The notes beneath the pieces were generated by a model. The model searched no databases. It saw only the letters and a list, made by a program, of their open reading frames with translations, and was not told the DNA's origin. The position numbers and the translations under genes are program-made. Positions 34,847 through 47,487 of a stretch of DNA of 64,000 nt are shown piece after piece. Every line of letters begins with the position of its first letter. Position 1 is the stretch's first letter. The stretch lies in assembly GCA_032622095.1 (NCBI GenBank), contig CP136063.1, forward strand, positions 23,564,987 to 23,628,986, given 5' to 3'. The stretch comes from Siphonodentalium dalli. Taxonomy: Eukaryota; Mollusca; Scaphopoda; Gadilida; Siphonodentaliidae.

Positions 34847-35389
34847 TGGGCGGTAACTCTTCAGGGAAAGCGCGGACACAAGTTTTTATGCCCGTGGGCA
34901 GTAGTGCATATCGAGATGTGCATACGGTCTAATTTTCGATGCTCTGCTTCTTATAATTTCCGAGATAATAAAATGACATTTTTTCAAATAAAGGGAGATA
35001 ACTCCTCGGTGAAAGCGCGGACAAAATCGTTATGGGCCATATGGTTAGAACTCATGTACCCCAACATATTTACCAAGTTTTAGTGTCCTACTTCTTGTAC
35101 TTTTCGAGTAATAGTGATTACAAAAGTGTCAAGTATAATAATAATAATAATAATAATAATAAGAATAATAATAATGAAAAATAATCGCAAAAGGGCCATA
35201 ACTCCGCCAAGAAACATTGGGCGGAAATCCGGATACCACTATATCTAGTAAACCTTCGATGCCTACATTCGCTAGAGATTTCGCGTTCCTACTGCAATCA
35301 GTTTCTGATTATTTCGAAATAAACGGAAAACGACCTCAGTAGAAAAACAATATACTTCCTTGGTTACACCATGGAAGTATAATAATAAA
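34847..35389 (+). repeat. 543-bp segmental duplication, copy 2
   Basis: Direct copy of 33093-33635 at a distance of 1754 bases. Even the microsatellite has the same length, so the duplication is very recent, or an assembly artefact. Confidence 0.95.
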
Positions 35390-35925
35390 TTATACATATA
35401 TATTGTTAGGGGTGATATTGTCATGATTGACTGTCTGCCTATCATCCCTGAATGTGGTGATATATTATATTATGTATATGGCCGTCTTAATTGGAATGTT
35501 TTCGGGGTTACGTTAATCGTGTGCAGACTGAGTATTTAATAGGCTTTGTTATGGCAATGGTACCTAAACATTTCCTAAGGAAACTACTCGTCAATGAGTA
35601 TTTGGCAAATAAAAGGTTGAAGCTGAATACATGATGTGTGAATATTGTGTTGTTTAATGCATAAGTCGTGGTGTGGGCATGTACGTTACCCAACCAAGTT
35701 AATTCACTACGAACCTAACGATATTATACCAGTGACTTCAAACATGAAGACGTTGGGAGCAACCAATATATGACCAATATAATGAGTTTACACGGCCGCA
35801 AATTTGATTGTCATGTCACAGACATTTGGCCACAGAATGGACAATGGACGACAGCAACGTAGTCCACCTGCGTCATCCGTTGCTAAACAATTTGTATAAT
35901 TACGCCCTATACTATGGGCGATTAC
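35390..35925. other. No gene seen
   Basis: AT-rich spacer without recognised features. Confidence 0.4.
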
Positions 35926-35930
35926 TGCAA

Positions 35931-36130
35931 CGCTGATCTGGTCGAACCAATGTGGCGATGTGGATATATATGGCTGGACAACACATTTCGGGTTTCACGC
36001 GATGCGAGTTATTTTAGGAAATTGTAGGAAGGCTGATCTGGCCGGGTTATTGGAGCAATATCGATGGGGATATCTAGCAGGACAACACCTTTCGGGTTTT
36101 CACTCGATCTTTTCGACCATCCCGGGCGCT
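35931..36130 (+). repeat. Two imperfect 100-bp units
   Basis: GCTGATCTGG..., GGATAT, GGACAACACATTTCGGGTTT and their variants occur twice. The open frame 35960-36304 spans both units and is probably not a gene. Confidence 0.7.
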
Positions 36131-36411
36131 TCGCGCCCATCTACTCACTTCTCTCTCGGGTTTTCGCGGATGTATCTTCGCGGATGTCTCATTGTTGCAG
36201 TGTGCAACTTTTATGACCGCATTACTTGCTTTCGTTGTTTAGGCATGAACAATGGCTGGGCCACTCTTGATGATTTTATTGCGGGAACACAATTCATAAT
36301 ATAACAGTTACTTTGCTGGTAATGTATGTCTCAGTTAGAATGTAGAATAAAGGTGGTATTGCGATCGAAGTATCGGGCATATATTTCGTCCGATTAGTAA
36401 ATTTTTGGTCC

Positions 36412-36608
36412 GGATTTAGAGGCTTTCTGGTGTGGTGAATGAGAAACCGGCAGTAATAAGCCGCATTTTTTGTAATAATTTGAAGGATTAGTTGTTTTAA
36501 CGGAATTATGAGGTGGTGCATTCATGAAACCAATATATTTTATATTATAATTTATATGTATGCCTAATAATATATCCTTGAGGGCGTTACCATTTCTGAC
36601 TATGGTTT
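36412..36608 (+). repeat. Dispersed repeat overlapping the start of the 36560 gene
   Basis: Inverted copy of 23876-24065. Its right end (GCGTTACCATTTCTGAC) covers the first ~17 codons of the predicted gene. Confidence 0.75.
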
Positions 36609-36761
36609 TCTTTTTAAGCGGGCGCTATAAGTCATACTGTCACACGACTGAATATGTATATCTCTCGCCAGATTTTGTGCTCGCTGAAATGTTGTGCCCA
36701 ACATATGTGTTTCCCTGTGTTCAAAGTGTTGACATGAGCGGTGTTGTAAACGGAAATACAG
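36560..36761 (+). CDS. Predicted secreted protein, exon 1
   Basis: The exon encodes 67 residues. Residues about 9-21 (ALPFLTMVFFLSG) look like the hydrophobic core of a signal peptide, followed by three Cys within 30 residues. Donor ACAG/GTAGGT ends the exon in phase 1, which matches the next exon (G + AA = Glu). A caution: the first 50 bases lie in a dispersed repeat also found at 23876-24065, so either the start codon comes from a transposon-derived sequence or the model is wrong at its 5' end. TATA-like TTTTATATTATAATT lies just upstream. Family not recognised. Confidence 0.4.
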
Positions 36762-37109
36762 GTAGGTTATATTTCTACTATACGGAAGGATAATTATATT
36801 GAGGTATGGTGCACCTAACTCAGATCGATGAATTGAATGTGGAAAACTTTAACACATTTATTGATTGCGATTAAACTTGTCTGTCGTGGCGTTACATCAA
36901 GGGACAATACAAGTGCTGTCTGTCGTGGGGTTACATCAAGGGACAATACAAGTGCTGGTTGGTATATGTCAGGCTACAACTTAGTTGATTCACAGTTGAA
37001 ACAATGACGTGGTGTGATGACATATATCTCTGTTTCTGTCACACAAAACACAATGAGGTTAAATTCAATGTTTAAGTTACGATTATTCTTAAGTGTTTAT
37101 TGCATACAG

Positions 37110-37540
37110 AAGTAAGTGTTCTCCGTCCTGGCATCGTTCCGAAATCAATACAATCTTTATTAAGCCGCGGACACCTCCCGTATACAACAGTGTTTTGTTC
37201 GGCATTGCTGCATAAAATAACGGAATTAAAAAGGACTCTCTTTACAATTTCAAATGATAAACATGCGTGGCGAATTGAAGAGAAATTTAGTTTCACATCA
37301 GTGACCGAAACCGTCTGCTCTTCTCATGTCCAAGGTCAATGCACTACCTGGGAGCTTTTGGGGCTGTCGATACCAAACCATACAGGGTTTACCTCCCTTG
37401 ATAACTCGGTAAGACCGCTCATACCGGCGACATTTCACCCACATTTGGTGGACTTCCGCGATACTAAAATATATACTAAACGAACAGAGCAACATGCTGC
37501 CCTTGTTAAGCACACAATATATCGAACAAAATTTATATAA
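37110..37540 (+). CDS. Predicted secreted protein, exon 2
   Basis: A clean acceptor (TTATTGCATACAG) precedes an open frame of 142 codons ending at TAA, giving about 210 aa with exon 1. Content is typical of real protein: mixed composition, three Cys (VFC, ETVC, GQC) and no low complexity. With exon 1 there are six Cys, consistent with an extracellular disulphide-bonded protein. The 348-bp intron holds two 42-bp tandem copies of CTGTCTGTCGTGG-type sequence. No similarity to the lectin domain was seen. I cannot name the family; a single-exon reading from ATG 37100 is the alternative. Confidence 0.45.
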
Positions 37541-37964
37541 ATTGTTGGAACTTATGTTTGAAAAGACCCACTAAAACCGAAGAAGTATATTTCGAAACCG
37601 TGTGATTCGGTTCTCCGATTATTTTATGAACACAAATTATAAACGCACGTGTATGAGATTGTCACAACTCGAACGGCAAGTCAAATACAAGAGTTCTAAT
37701 TTGCTGCAATTTTGGCGAATCGCTTGCGAAAATCGTCAACAAAACTACCGCTCTGATTTTCCATTCTGTCATTATGTTTTAGTGCGGGAATTGTTCTCAA
37801 AGCACATAGAAAATTTGACTTTGGGGCGATCGGGTTTCGGCATTTTTGCTGGAATATCCCATGCTAAATATATAAACACGGACTAGTACCCAGCCGGTTA
37901 CAGAGTCAGAAAGGAAGCATGACTGGTGCGCTCTGGTAGAAATTGTGTCGATACGGTGGTCAAT

Positions 37965-39524
37965 AGCGAGTTTGCGATACCCGTTCGACGGGAACGGGTA
38001 AATCTGTGAACATCGTCACGGTCACTTGGGTACTTTCAATGCAGCAAATAAAGCGATAGCGAATTGAAACGGGTAGATTTGTCCCATTGACCGGTAGCCT
38101 TTCACTACGATTTTCTCACTCAAAGGTCCATGAATCCCATGAAATTCCAGTCAGCTATGCGTTAACCTATTTATTGAAAGAGTTCATGGGCAAATATTAT
38201 TGATAAAGTTGTCATTTTAATCCAGGATTTGTGTTCAAATTCTCGAGGCGGATTCTAGCACTTAGATAAATACGGAAGGCCGATTTTTTTTTCACTAACA
38301 ACTTTGTTCACTGCATTAATGACAGGTTGTGATTAATAGAGTGAGTAGATGGTGCTATAGACGCCCGTTGCAGGGACATGGCTATAGATGGTCTGCGCGT
38401 TAGGAAGGGTGTCCACCTTCGAATTTCTAACTACACATCTCGAACCATATCAAATTCACAAGTTTGCGCGTAAATCCATCCTCGCCCCTTGTCTGGCATC
38501 AAGCTTTTCAATTGTTTGAAATTTTGAGACCTGACATCCCCCCCCCCAAGCTTGAACAATTTCCAACTGTTTCTGACAGCCATTCAGTCCAAAAAAAATT
38601 ACCAAAAATAGAGAAATATGCAAATGTTGGTCTAAAAACTACAAATTATCCACTGATAAATTGTTAGAAAATCAAACTACGAAAACAATTTCAACCTATT
38701 GTTTGTGTGAAATTTCCAACAAATGTTGTGTCAGGTATATCAAATTTCCAAATGTTGAACATTTGACCAAAGTTGGGGAGGGGGGTTAAGACACCCCTGT
38801 CGTCACGTCCATTTTCAACCCATTGTACAAGGACATAAATATATCGTGGATTTATCTATGCATTGCACATATGAATACAATTACCGCTTAGTTACCTTAT
38901 CGTATGTAGGTGGGGACTGATTTCTCATTTTAATATATATTTACTATCTGAACGGACATGGCGCATTTGAACCACGATACTTGTGTATACTGTAGTGGGG
39001 ATAATATAGGTCGCCAATTACATGAAATACCTATACATACTCTACAAAATCTAAGCATAAGCAGAGCGAGTTTCAGATGTTTTCTGTGTTTCACACAGAA
39101 GTGAAGCAAACGCTCTTTATTAATCCGTATAATAATTAAACAGACTACATTTTGACACCTTTTTTGTTACCAAGTTAAACATTTCAACCTACCTCCGAGT
39201 TTAGATCCCGGCAACAATCCCAATTATTGGGATAAATATTGCCTTGCCCCGACGGGCCGACCCTTCGATCAGTTGAAAGATTCCAAAAAACGGTTTACTT
39301 AAAGCTACTCAAACCGATCAGACGGTCCCCATATCATAAAGTTACAACAAGAACATTTCTTCAAAGTATGCTTTTGTTATCAGAATCGATTAATTACAAC
39401 AAAATAATGCTAACTGCTGTCAACTATAGTATAAAATGTTGGCCGCATTACCACTTGATTTTAGAGTTAAGCATCTTCATCCGCAATTTTGTCCGAGACC
39501 GTCGGTTTGATGACTCTTTTCTGG
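37965..39524 (+). mobile_element. Inverted partner A of a 1.6-2.2-kb repeat
   Basis: The reverse complement matches 51558-53753 throughout, apart from a 617-base segment present only in the other copy. One end reads AGCGAGTTTGCGATACCCGT with an ACGGG-rich palindrome, the other GACTCTTTTCTGG. It is probably a non-autonomous transposon copy; target duplications could not be settled. The poly-C at 38538 has 10 bases here and 18 in the other copy. Confidence 0.85.
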
Positions 39525-39596
39525 TCTCATAAAGGAATGTCGACAAGAGCAACGAGTCCCCTTAAGTCGTCTCTCAATAACGAAGCTCGATTGAAT

Positions 39597-42450
39597 AACA
39601 AATTTGAATACATAATTGGATCATATACTATGATTTGCCATCAGTTATGGGTAGAATCTGCACAGATTACCATAATTAATGTCAAATTCTCTAATTTGAA
39701 CCAATTTCGCATAAAATCGGCATCACCCGTCAAGGGTTAACTGATAGGAAACCGATATTGTCATTACACATTGATGGCTGTCGTAGCTTTTTGTATACAT
39801 AATTGGATCCTCTACTACAATTTGTCATCAGTTATGGGTTAAATCTGTCCAATTGGCCATAATTCATGTCAACTGTTCTAATTTGAACAAATTTCAGATA
39901 AAATCGGCATCACCCGCCAAGGATTAACTGACAGGAAACCGATATTGTCTGTATCTATGGATGGCTGTCTTACCTTTTTGAATACATAATTCAATAATAT
40001 ACTATGTCCTGCCACCAGTTATGGGCAGTATCAGCACAGATTACCATAATTCATGTCAAATTCTCTAATTTGAACCAATTTCGCATAAAATCGGCATGAC
40101 CCCTCAAGGGTTAACTGATAGGAAACCGATATTGTCATTACACATTGATGGCTGTCGTAGCTTCTTGTATACATAATTGAATCCTATACTACAACTTGTT
40201 ATCAGTTATGGGTTAAATCTGTCCAGTTGGCTATAATTCATGTCAACTGCTCTAATTTGAACCAATTTTGCATAAAATCGACATCACCCGCCAAGGATTA
40301 ACTGATAGGAAACCGATATTGTCTTTACACATCGGTGGCTGTCGTAGCTTTTTGTATACATAATTGGAATCTATACTACAAATTGTCATCAGTTATGGGT
40401 TAAATCTGTCCAGTTGGCCATTATTCATGTCAACTGCTCAAATTTGAACAAATTTCGGATAAAATCGACATCACCCGCCAAGGGTTAACTGATAGAAAAC
40501 CGATATTGCCTATACCTATGGATGGCTGTCGTACCTTTTGGAATACAAAATTGAATCCTATAATATAGCTTGTCATCAGTTATGGATAGAATCAGCACAG
40601 TTTACCATAATTCGTGTCAAATTCTCTAATTTGAACCAATTTCGCATAAAATCGGCATCACCCGCCAAGGTTAACTGCTAGGAAACCGATATTGTCTATA
40701 CCTATTGATGGCTGTCGTACAGTTTTGAATACATAATTGGATCCTATATTATGAATTGCCATCAGTTATGGGTAGAATCTGCACAGATTACCATAATCCA
40801 TGCCAAATTCTCTAATTTGAACCAATTTCGCATAAAATCGGCATCACCGTCAAGGGTTAACTGATAGGAAACCGATATTGTCTTTACACATTGGTGGCTG
40901 TCGTAGCTTTTTGTATAAATAATTGGATCCTATACTAGATCGTGTCATCAGTTATGGGTTAGATCTGTCCAATTGGCCATAATTCATGTCAAGTGCTCTA
41001 ATTTGAACACATTTCGGATAAAATCGAAATCACCCTCCAAGGGTTAACTGATAGGAAACCGATATTGTCTATACCTATGGATGGCTGTCGTATCTTACTG
41101 AATACATAATTGAATCCTATACTATAACTTGCCATCAGGTATGGGTAGAATCTGCACAGATTACCATAATCCATGCCAACTGCTCTAATTTGAACCAATT
41201 TTGCATAAAATCGACATCACCCGCCAAGGGTTAACTGATAGGAAACCGATATTGTCTTTACACATTGGTGGCTATCGTAGCTTTTTGTATACATAATTGG
41301 ATCCTATACTACATCTTGTCATCCGTTATGGGTTAAATCTGTCCAATTGGCCATAATTCATGTCAACTGCTCTAATTTGAACCAATTTTGCATAAAATCG
41401 GCATAACCCGCCAAGGGTTAACTGGTAGGAAACCGATATTGTCTATGGCTATGGATGGCTGTCGTACCGTTTTGAATACATAACTGGATCCTATACTATA
41501 ACTTGCCATCAGTTATGGGTAGAATCTGCACAGATTACCATAATTGATGTCAAATTCTCTAATTTGAACCAATTTCGCATAAAATAGGCATCACCCGCCA
41601 AGGGTTAACTGATAGGAAACCGATATTGTCATTACACATTGATGGCTGTCGTAGCTTATTGTATACATAATTGGATCCTATACTATGACTTGCCATCAGT
41701 TAATGGTAGAATCTGCACAGATTACCATAATTCATGTCAAATTCTCTAATTTGAACCAATTTCGCATAAAATCGGCATCACCCGTCAAGGGTTAACTGAT
41801 AGGAAACCGATATTGTCTTTACACATTGTTCGCTGTCGTAGCTTTTTGTATACAGAATTGGATCCTATAATATAACTTGTCATCAGTTAAGGGTTAAATC
41901 TGTCCAATTGGCCATAATTCATGTCAACTGCTCTAATTTGAACCAATTTTGCATAAAATCGGCATCACCCGCCAAGGGTTAACTGGTAGGAAACCGATAC
42001 TGTCTATACATATGGACGGCTGTCGTAATACTTTTTTGTGTAGATAATTGGATCATATACTATGATTTGTCATCAGTTATGGGTAAAATCAGCACAGATT
42101 ACCATAATTCGTGTCAACTGCTCTAATTTGAACCAATTTAGCATAAAATCGGCATCACCCGTCAAGGGTTAACTGATAGGAAATCGATATTGTCATTACA
42201 AATTGATGGCTGTCGCAGCTTTTTATATACATAATTGGATCCTATACTATAACTGGTCATCAGTTATGGGTTAAATCTGTCCAATTGGCCATAATTCATG
42301 TCAACTGCTCTAATTTAAACCAATTTTGCATAAAATCGTAATCACCCGCCAAGGGTTAACTGTCACCAGTTATGGGCAAAATCAGCACAGATTACCATAA
42401 TTCGTGTCAAATTCTCTAATTTGAACCAATTTCGCATAAAATCGGCATCA
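39597..42450 (+). repeat. 186-bp satellite array, about 15 units
   Basis: Units contain CATCAGTTATGGGT, CATAATTCATGTCAA, GCATAAAATCGGCATCACCC, AAGGGTTAACTGATAGGAAA and GATGGCTGTCGTA. Two unit variants alternate (TCTGTCCAATTGGCC versus TCTGCACAGATTACC), suggesting a higher-order dimer. The array is interrupted exactly at CATCACCC by the 42451-49572 element. Confidence 0.93.
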
Positions 42451-42477
42451 CCCCCAGTGGGCACATGACGTCATATT

Positions 42478-42905
42478 TACGTCATATTTACGTTAGACCC
42501 AAACGTTGGATTTACATCGGATTACGGTTGGATATGAAAGTTAGATAGACGCCATATTCTGACGTTGGATTTACGTTAGATCCAAACGTTGGATTTATGT
42601 CGGATTACGGTTGGATATGAAAGTTAGATAGACGTCATATTCTGACGTTGGATTTACGTTAGACCCAAACGTTGGATTTACATTGGATAACGGTTGGATA
42701 TGAAAGTTAGATAGACGTCATATTCTGACGTTGGATTTACGTTAGACCCAAACGTTGGATTTACGTTGGATTATGGTTGGATATGAAAGTTAGATAGACG
42801 TCATATTCTGACGTTGGATTTACGTTAGACCCAAACGTTGGATTTACGTTGGATTATGGTTGGATATGAAAGTTAGATAGACGTCATATTCTGACGATGG
42901 ATTTA
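42478..42905 (+). repeat. 83-bp subterminal satellite, about five units
   Basis: Period 83 (GACGTTGGATTTACG at 42561 and 42644), with CAAACGTTGGATTTACGT and AAGTTAGATAGACGTCATAT. Confidence 0.92.
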
Positions 42906-44360
42906 TGTCAGATTATGATGTTGAAACTAACGTTGGTTGTAACAAAAATAACACATATATGTACAATTGATATTTATTCATGGCAGAAACTGCACGGGGT
43001 ATATCCGGATAAGACAGCCATTGATGGATAAGACGACCATCGAAATTTTATTGCCTCCATGTCGTGATAATAACCACATTTTGTTGTATTTACAGGTCCT
43101 TAATTAATTACTACTAAAGTGATTTCTGGTTATTGTACATTCAATAATATATATATTCTCCATGATTTGGTTACGCTGTTGTACGCTATGTGATTTATTT
43201 CGGACAAAACATTAACACATTTCAACTTATTTGATGATATTTCCATTTGGAATTGCATAATCGGTTTATAATAATATAACCAAATGTCTCTATGTCACAT
43301 GTTGGGTATAATCTTCAATAATATTAGCATTAATCTCCGAAAACGTGTTGTTAATACGACAAATTGGCATTAATATAATGGTCGTGTTTATTTTTATGGA
43401 TAATACGGCCATCGGGGGAAAAATCATGCTGGATAATACGGCCATCGATAATGATCGTGCATAAACAAGTCGGTGTTGTCGTTTTAAAGACACAAACATG
43501 TTATAATATGGCATTTAGTACACAATGTTTAATCTGACGTTTAGTACAGCAATAAGGCGACAGGCACAATACGTTATAATAATTGGTTAATTAATCATCG
43601 ATGACGTATTAGCCTTCCTGCTAAGTTATTGCGATGGTCGTATTATCCGCTTCGATAAACAAGTCGGTTCTGTCGTTTAGAAAACACAGCATGTTATAAT
43701 ATGGCATTTAGTGCACACACAATGTGTACTTTGACATTTAATACAACAATAAAGTGACAGGCAAGCGCTACGTTATAATAACTGATAATAATCGTCTTTT
43801 AATCGATGGCCGTATTATCCAAAAAAATAACACAACAATTACAATAATGGCAATTTGTCATATACAACTCGGGGATCAATGCTAATTGTTATTCAAGATA
43901 TAGAGGCATTCGGTTATATTATATCATAGGAAAGGACCGATTCTGCAGCTCCAAATGAAAATATCAAATAAGTTGAAATGTGTTAATGTTTTGTCCGAAA
44001 TAAATCACATAGCATGTACCAGCGTAACCAAATCGTGGAGAATATGTATATCATTGAATGTACAATAACCAGAAATCACATTAGTAGTATATTATTATTA
44101 ATTAATTAAGGACCTGTAAATACAACAAAATGTGTTATTATTATCACGACATGGAGGCAATAAAATTTCGATGGTCGTCTTATCCACCGATGGCTGTCTT
44201 ATCCGGATATACCCGTGCAGTTTCTGTCATGAATAAATATCAATTGTACATATATGTGTTATTTTTGTTACAACCAACGTTTGTTTCAACATCATAATCT
44301 GACGCAAATCCAACGTCAGAATATGACGTCTATCTAACTTTCATATCCAACAATAATCCA
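42850..44360. mobile_element. 1.5-kb foldback with 750-bp arms
   Basis: TGGATTATGGTTGGATATGA... mirrors TCATATCCAACAATAATCCA, centre about 43605. Arms contain repeated GATAATACGGCCATCGA and its complement. Part of the arm is repeated again at 44361-44470 (GGACCGGTAAATACAACAAA). No gene. Confidence 0.85.
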
Positions 44361-44489
44361 GTAATAAAGGACCGGTAAATACAACAAAATGTGGTTATTA
44401 TCACGACATGAAGGCCATAAAATTTCAATGGCCGTCTTAATATCCACCGATGGCCGTCTTATTCGGATACACCCTGTGAACTATATCAC

Positions 44490-44730
44490 TGTTAAAACAG
44501 AACCGTCAATTTTCACGGCAATTTGGGGACCGGTTGGACTGTGAATTTTTCACGGTCTTACCATTAAAATTTTTACAGCCAATCCGTAATTTTTTCACGG
44601 TGTGTCCATTCTTGACTTTACAATTGAACTGTAGAATTAAACGGTTATGCCGTTAAAAATTTACAGCAAAACAGTGAATTTTCACGGTCTGCCCATTTAT
44701 CAGTTACAACAACACCGTAAAATTCTTAGT
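44490..44730. repeat. Degenerate TTTTCACGGT tandem repeat
   Basis: Repeated words AATTTTTCACGGTCT, GTCCATT, AAAATTTTTACAGC and their variants. Confidence 0.6.
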
Positions 44731-44766
44731 ATTAGTCTGTTCATGTATTGAGTTTTGTGGTCATTA

Positions 44767-44978
44767 AATTGACCACTTAACCTCAGCAGAATTATGGGTA
44801 ATTTTTCAGGATTTAGTCGGAAATATGGCTTGTTGCCATTTATTGGAAAGCTCTGTGAGCTTGTTGCCATTTATTGGAAAGCTCTCAGCGAGAGCTTTCC
44901 GACAAATGGCAACATGCCATATTTCCAAATAAATCCTGAAAAATTACCCATAATTCTGCTGTGGTTAAGTGGTCAATT
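44767..44978. repeat. 212-bp hairpin element
   Basis: AATTGACCACTTAACC...AATTATGGGTAATTTTTC is mirrored by GAAAAATTACCCATAATT...GGTTAAGTGGTCAATT, centre 44872. A 36-base unit (TTGTTGCCATTTATTGGAAA) is duplicated in the left arm. Confidence 0.9.
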
Positions 44979-46618
44979 ACTTTGGGCATTACTGTAGCAA
45001 TATTGTAAATTCAACTCCAGACAGACACATGTATTATGTGAAATGCATATGCAGCTGGGGGTGGTTTCATACAACCTCAGTAAAGCTGAAAGTGTCTTTG
45101 TATGTATTTCATGAGTTATCTAACCTGAAAATGCATTAACTTATGAGATAACTTTCTGACTGCACAGTTAGCTCAACTGCAACTATGCTAATTTCTGCAG
45201 TCCAATTTCACTGCTAATATACATGTACCAGTACCGGTATGTATAGTTTGAGTAAGTATAGAGTTTCAATGCAATCTATTAAATAAAATGCACAGACGGT
45301 TATCACATATACTAGTAGGTTAGCACGTTTCCAGGATAGAAAACTCTTTGAAAAAAACATACAAAGACAACATCTTTCGCTTAATAGTAAAATGTAAATA
45401 TGTAGACAAATAACATTTAATGAACAGGTCTGATAAACTGATGAAACAGTGACACAACAGTCAACATATTCCTCTATCCATTTCTCCATAACAGTATACA
45501 TATCCTGAAATTTCCATGTCCGGTTGATCAGCCAATGTATTGGCAACAGTATTTGTTCACGAAAATACAGTTCATTTGAAAGAACATCCGAAATATCATT
45601 GAACAACTAAATTAAACACCACCGTCCTGCAACTGTCAACTTTATATATCAGACAGTACATCAGTTGCCATCGCATGCTTATAGGAAAGCTGGTTGTCGT
45701 CGCTGAGTCTTATATCCAAGGCTTTGAACTGTACATGTCTCGTGTATCAGAATATCTCAGTCACTTAACTTTCCACAAATCTTGTAACATTATATTCAGT
45801 GCATTTCTGTGCAGTTCCTATTGAACATTCTCGATTTATTGGAACCAGCTGACACCTGCAAGACCGGAACAGTCCATAATTCACTAGAATATGTTTGAGA
45901 TGGTGCTACATGTACACATGTAATAGACCATAATTGTAGATACCAGATTTCATTGAACAATTCAAGGAATCTGTTCTTCAGTCACACTCGCGCAAACACA
46001 CCCTGGGCAAAGACTCCATAGTACCGGTACTGGTACTTCGGTTATTACACATCAACTTGAGAAGATTGTACCATCCGTATGTTGCGTCCGATGTTTTTTC
46101 GCAGATACCGGTACTCGGTTGATGCTAACCCGTGCAAGCTCAGTGTAGCTCCTGAAAGAAAGAATAATTTAAAATATTAGTGACTCACTGAATTGCATCA
46201 TATTATTATAATTCCTAATTATGATTGTTATTAGGGTGACATCTTACCTGTTTGCACTTTTTTCTAAGATTCTAAGAATCATATTATGGTATTGTACCAG
46301 AGTATATGTAAAAGTTAATTGTAAGAATAATATGACATGACCACTGCCCCACAGACCAAAACATTCACATAATGACAGAACGTAGCCAATGTAATATTAA
46401 ATGCACAAACACAGCAGAGTGATTCCAGAATGATTTTTATCACATAATTTGGCCATAAAAGCAGTTTCATAATTATCGGTAATAGACACGTTTAATATCA
46501 GCGCGTGCGATGACGTCACGGCGTTCTTCAAATAACTTGCGATCGCTGTATTTTATGATTGTTGTTTTCGATGAATATTTCGCGTTGCTTCGGGTTTATT
46601 TGATCATGTGATAAAAGG
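44979..46618. other. No supportable gene
   Basis: Interior of the 7.1-kb element. A 130-codon reverse-strand frame at 45214-45606 (with WKFQDMYTVMEKWIEEYV) might be a transposase or exon remnant but has no recognisable motif. CCGGTACTGGTACTTCGG-like words occur at 46020-46120. Confidence 0.35.
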
Positions 46619-46763
46619 TATCTCACACTCGTCCTATTTTATACGTAATTTATCAACCTCGTCCTCTAAATTCTATTTGAGCCTCGGTAAACCTCGGCTC
46701 AAATAGAATTTAGTGAACTCGGTTGATAAATTCCGTATAAAATAGAAACTCATATGAGATCCT
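46619..46763. repeat. Hairpin element related to 62872-62991
   Basis: ATCTCACACTCGTCC, then TTCTATTTGAGCC, folds back on GGCTCAAATAGAA and ACTCATATGAGAT. Like the hairpin at 62872 it ends before CCTCTATAT. Confidence 0.8.
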
Positions 46764-47375
46764 CTATATTGGTGGCTCATACCACAACAAATTACTAATA
46801 CCATGTATAAACGCCACTGAATCAACATCCGGTATGGTCCAGTGACCGAAGATTATAAGCGGTATGTAAAAAATTGAAAATCGAGACAATATTTATTCAT
46901 TTTAAATTAGCAATGGGCACCGCCATTAAATTTAAATTATAAATGAAAAAGTCTGAACCGGAAACAGAACATATATCTGTACACCTATATAGTATAACGC
47001 ACATAGCTATAGAGACGTTCGTTCCGTTTCCCTGGCATTCCTATATTTCAAAATACCATGCGTGTATTCCCCTGGTATTCTATGATGTAGAGAGTATATT
47101 GTCCCCTGACTGGCACTTAGATTTTGAAAATACACATGTATTACAATAGAAGAAATCAGAAAACATTGCATATATATTAAAATGCGGCCGATGCGGGTAT
47201 CGATTTATTGGATGCTATTTTGCAAGAGGAACATAGGGTAACAATGGTATTTGTCAATCGATTTCTTGAACGTAATTTAACTAATTTTGATGCACTCGGT
47301 GCAAACATACTTTTGAATAAACACAACTATTTTGAACGTAGTACTCGTAGCTGGAGAGCGAATAAGGTCAAATTG
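46764..47375. other. No gene supported
   Basis: AT-rich interior of the 7.1-kb element without recognised features. Confidence 0.4.
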
Positions 47376-47384
47376 ACCTACCTG

Positions 47385-47480
47385 CGACCGAATCGACCTG
47401 GGATCGAATCGACTCAGCCGAAATGAAATAAAGAGGGCCGAATCGATGCGGGACCGAATCGATGCGGGACCGAATCGACA
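47385..47480 (+). repeat. CCGAATCGA short tandem repeat
   Basis: GCGGGACCGAATCGAT occurs in tandem after looser GACCGAATCGAC and GATCGAATCGAC units. Confidence 0.8.
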
Positions 47481-47487
47481 CATTCCC

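Noticed and set aside
35960-36304. 114-codon frame
   Set aside because: It spans two imperfect 100-bp repeat units, and the internal similarity of the protein follows the DNA repeat.
37602-37886. 94-codon frame after the 36560-37540 gene
   Set aside because: Composition is protein-like, but there is no splice link, motif or promoter. It was kept out for lack of support.
45214-45606. 130-codon reverse-strand frame
   Set aside because: The N-terminal half could be an exon or transposase remnant, but the C-terminal half looks random and no motif is recognised.
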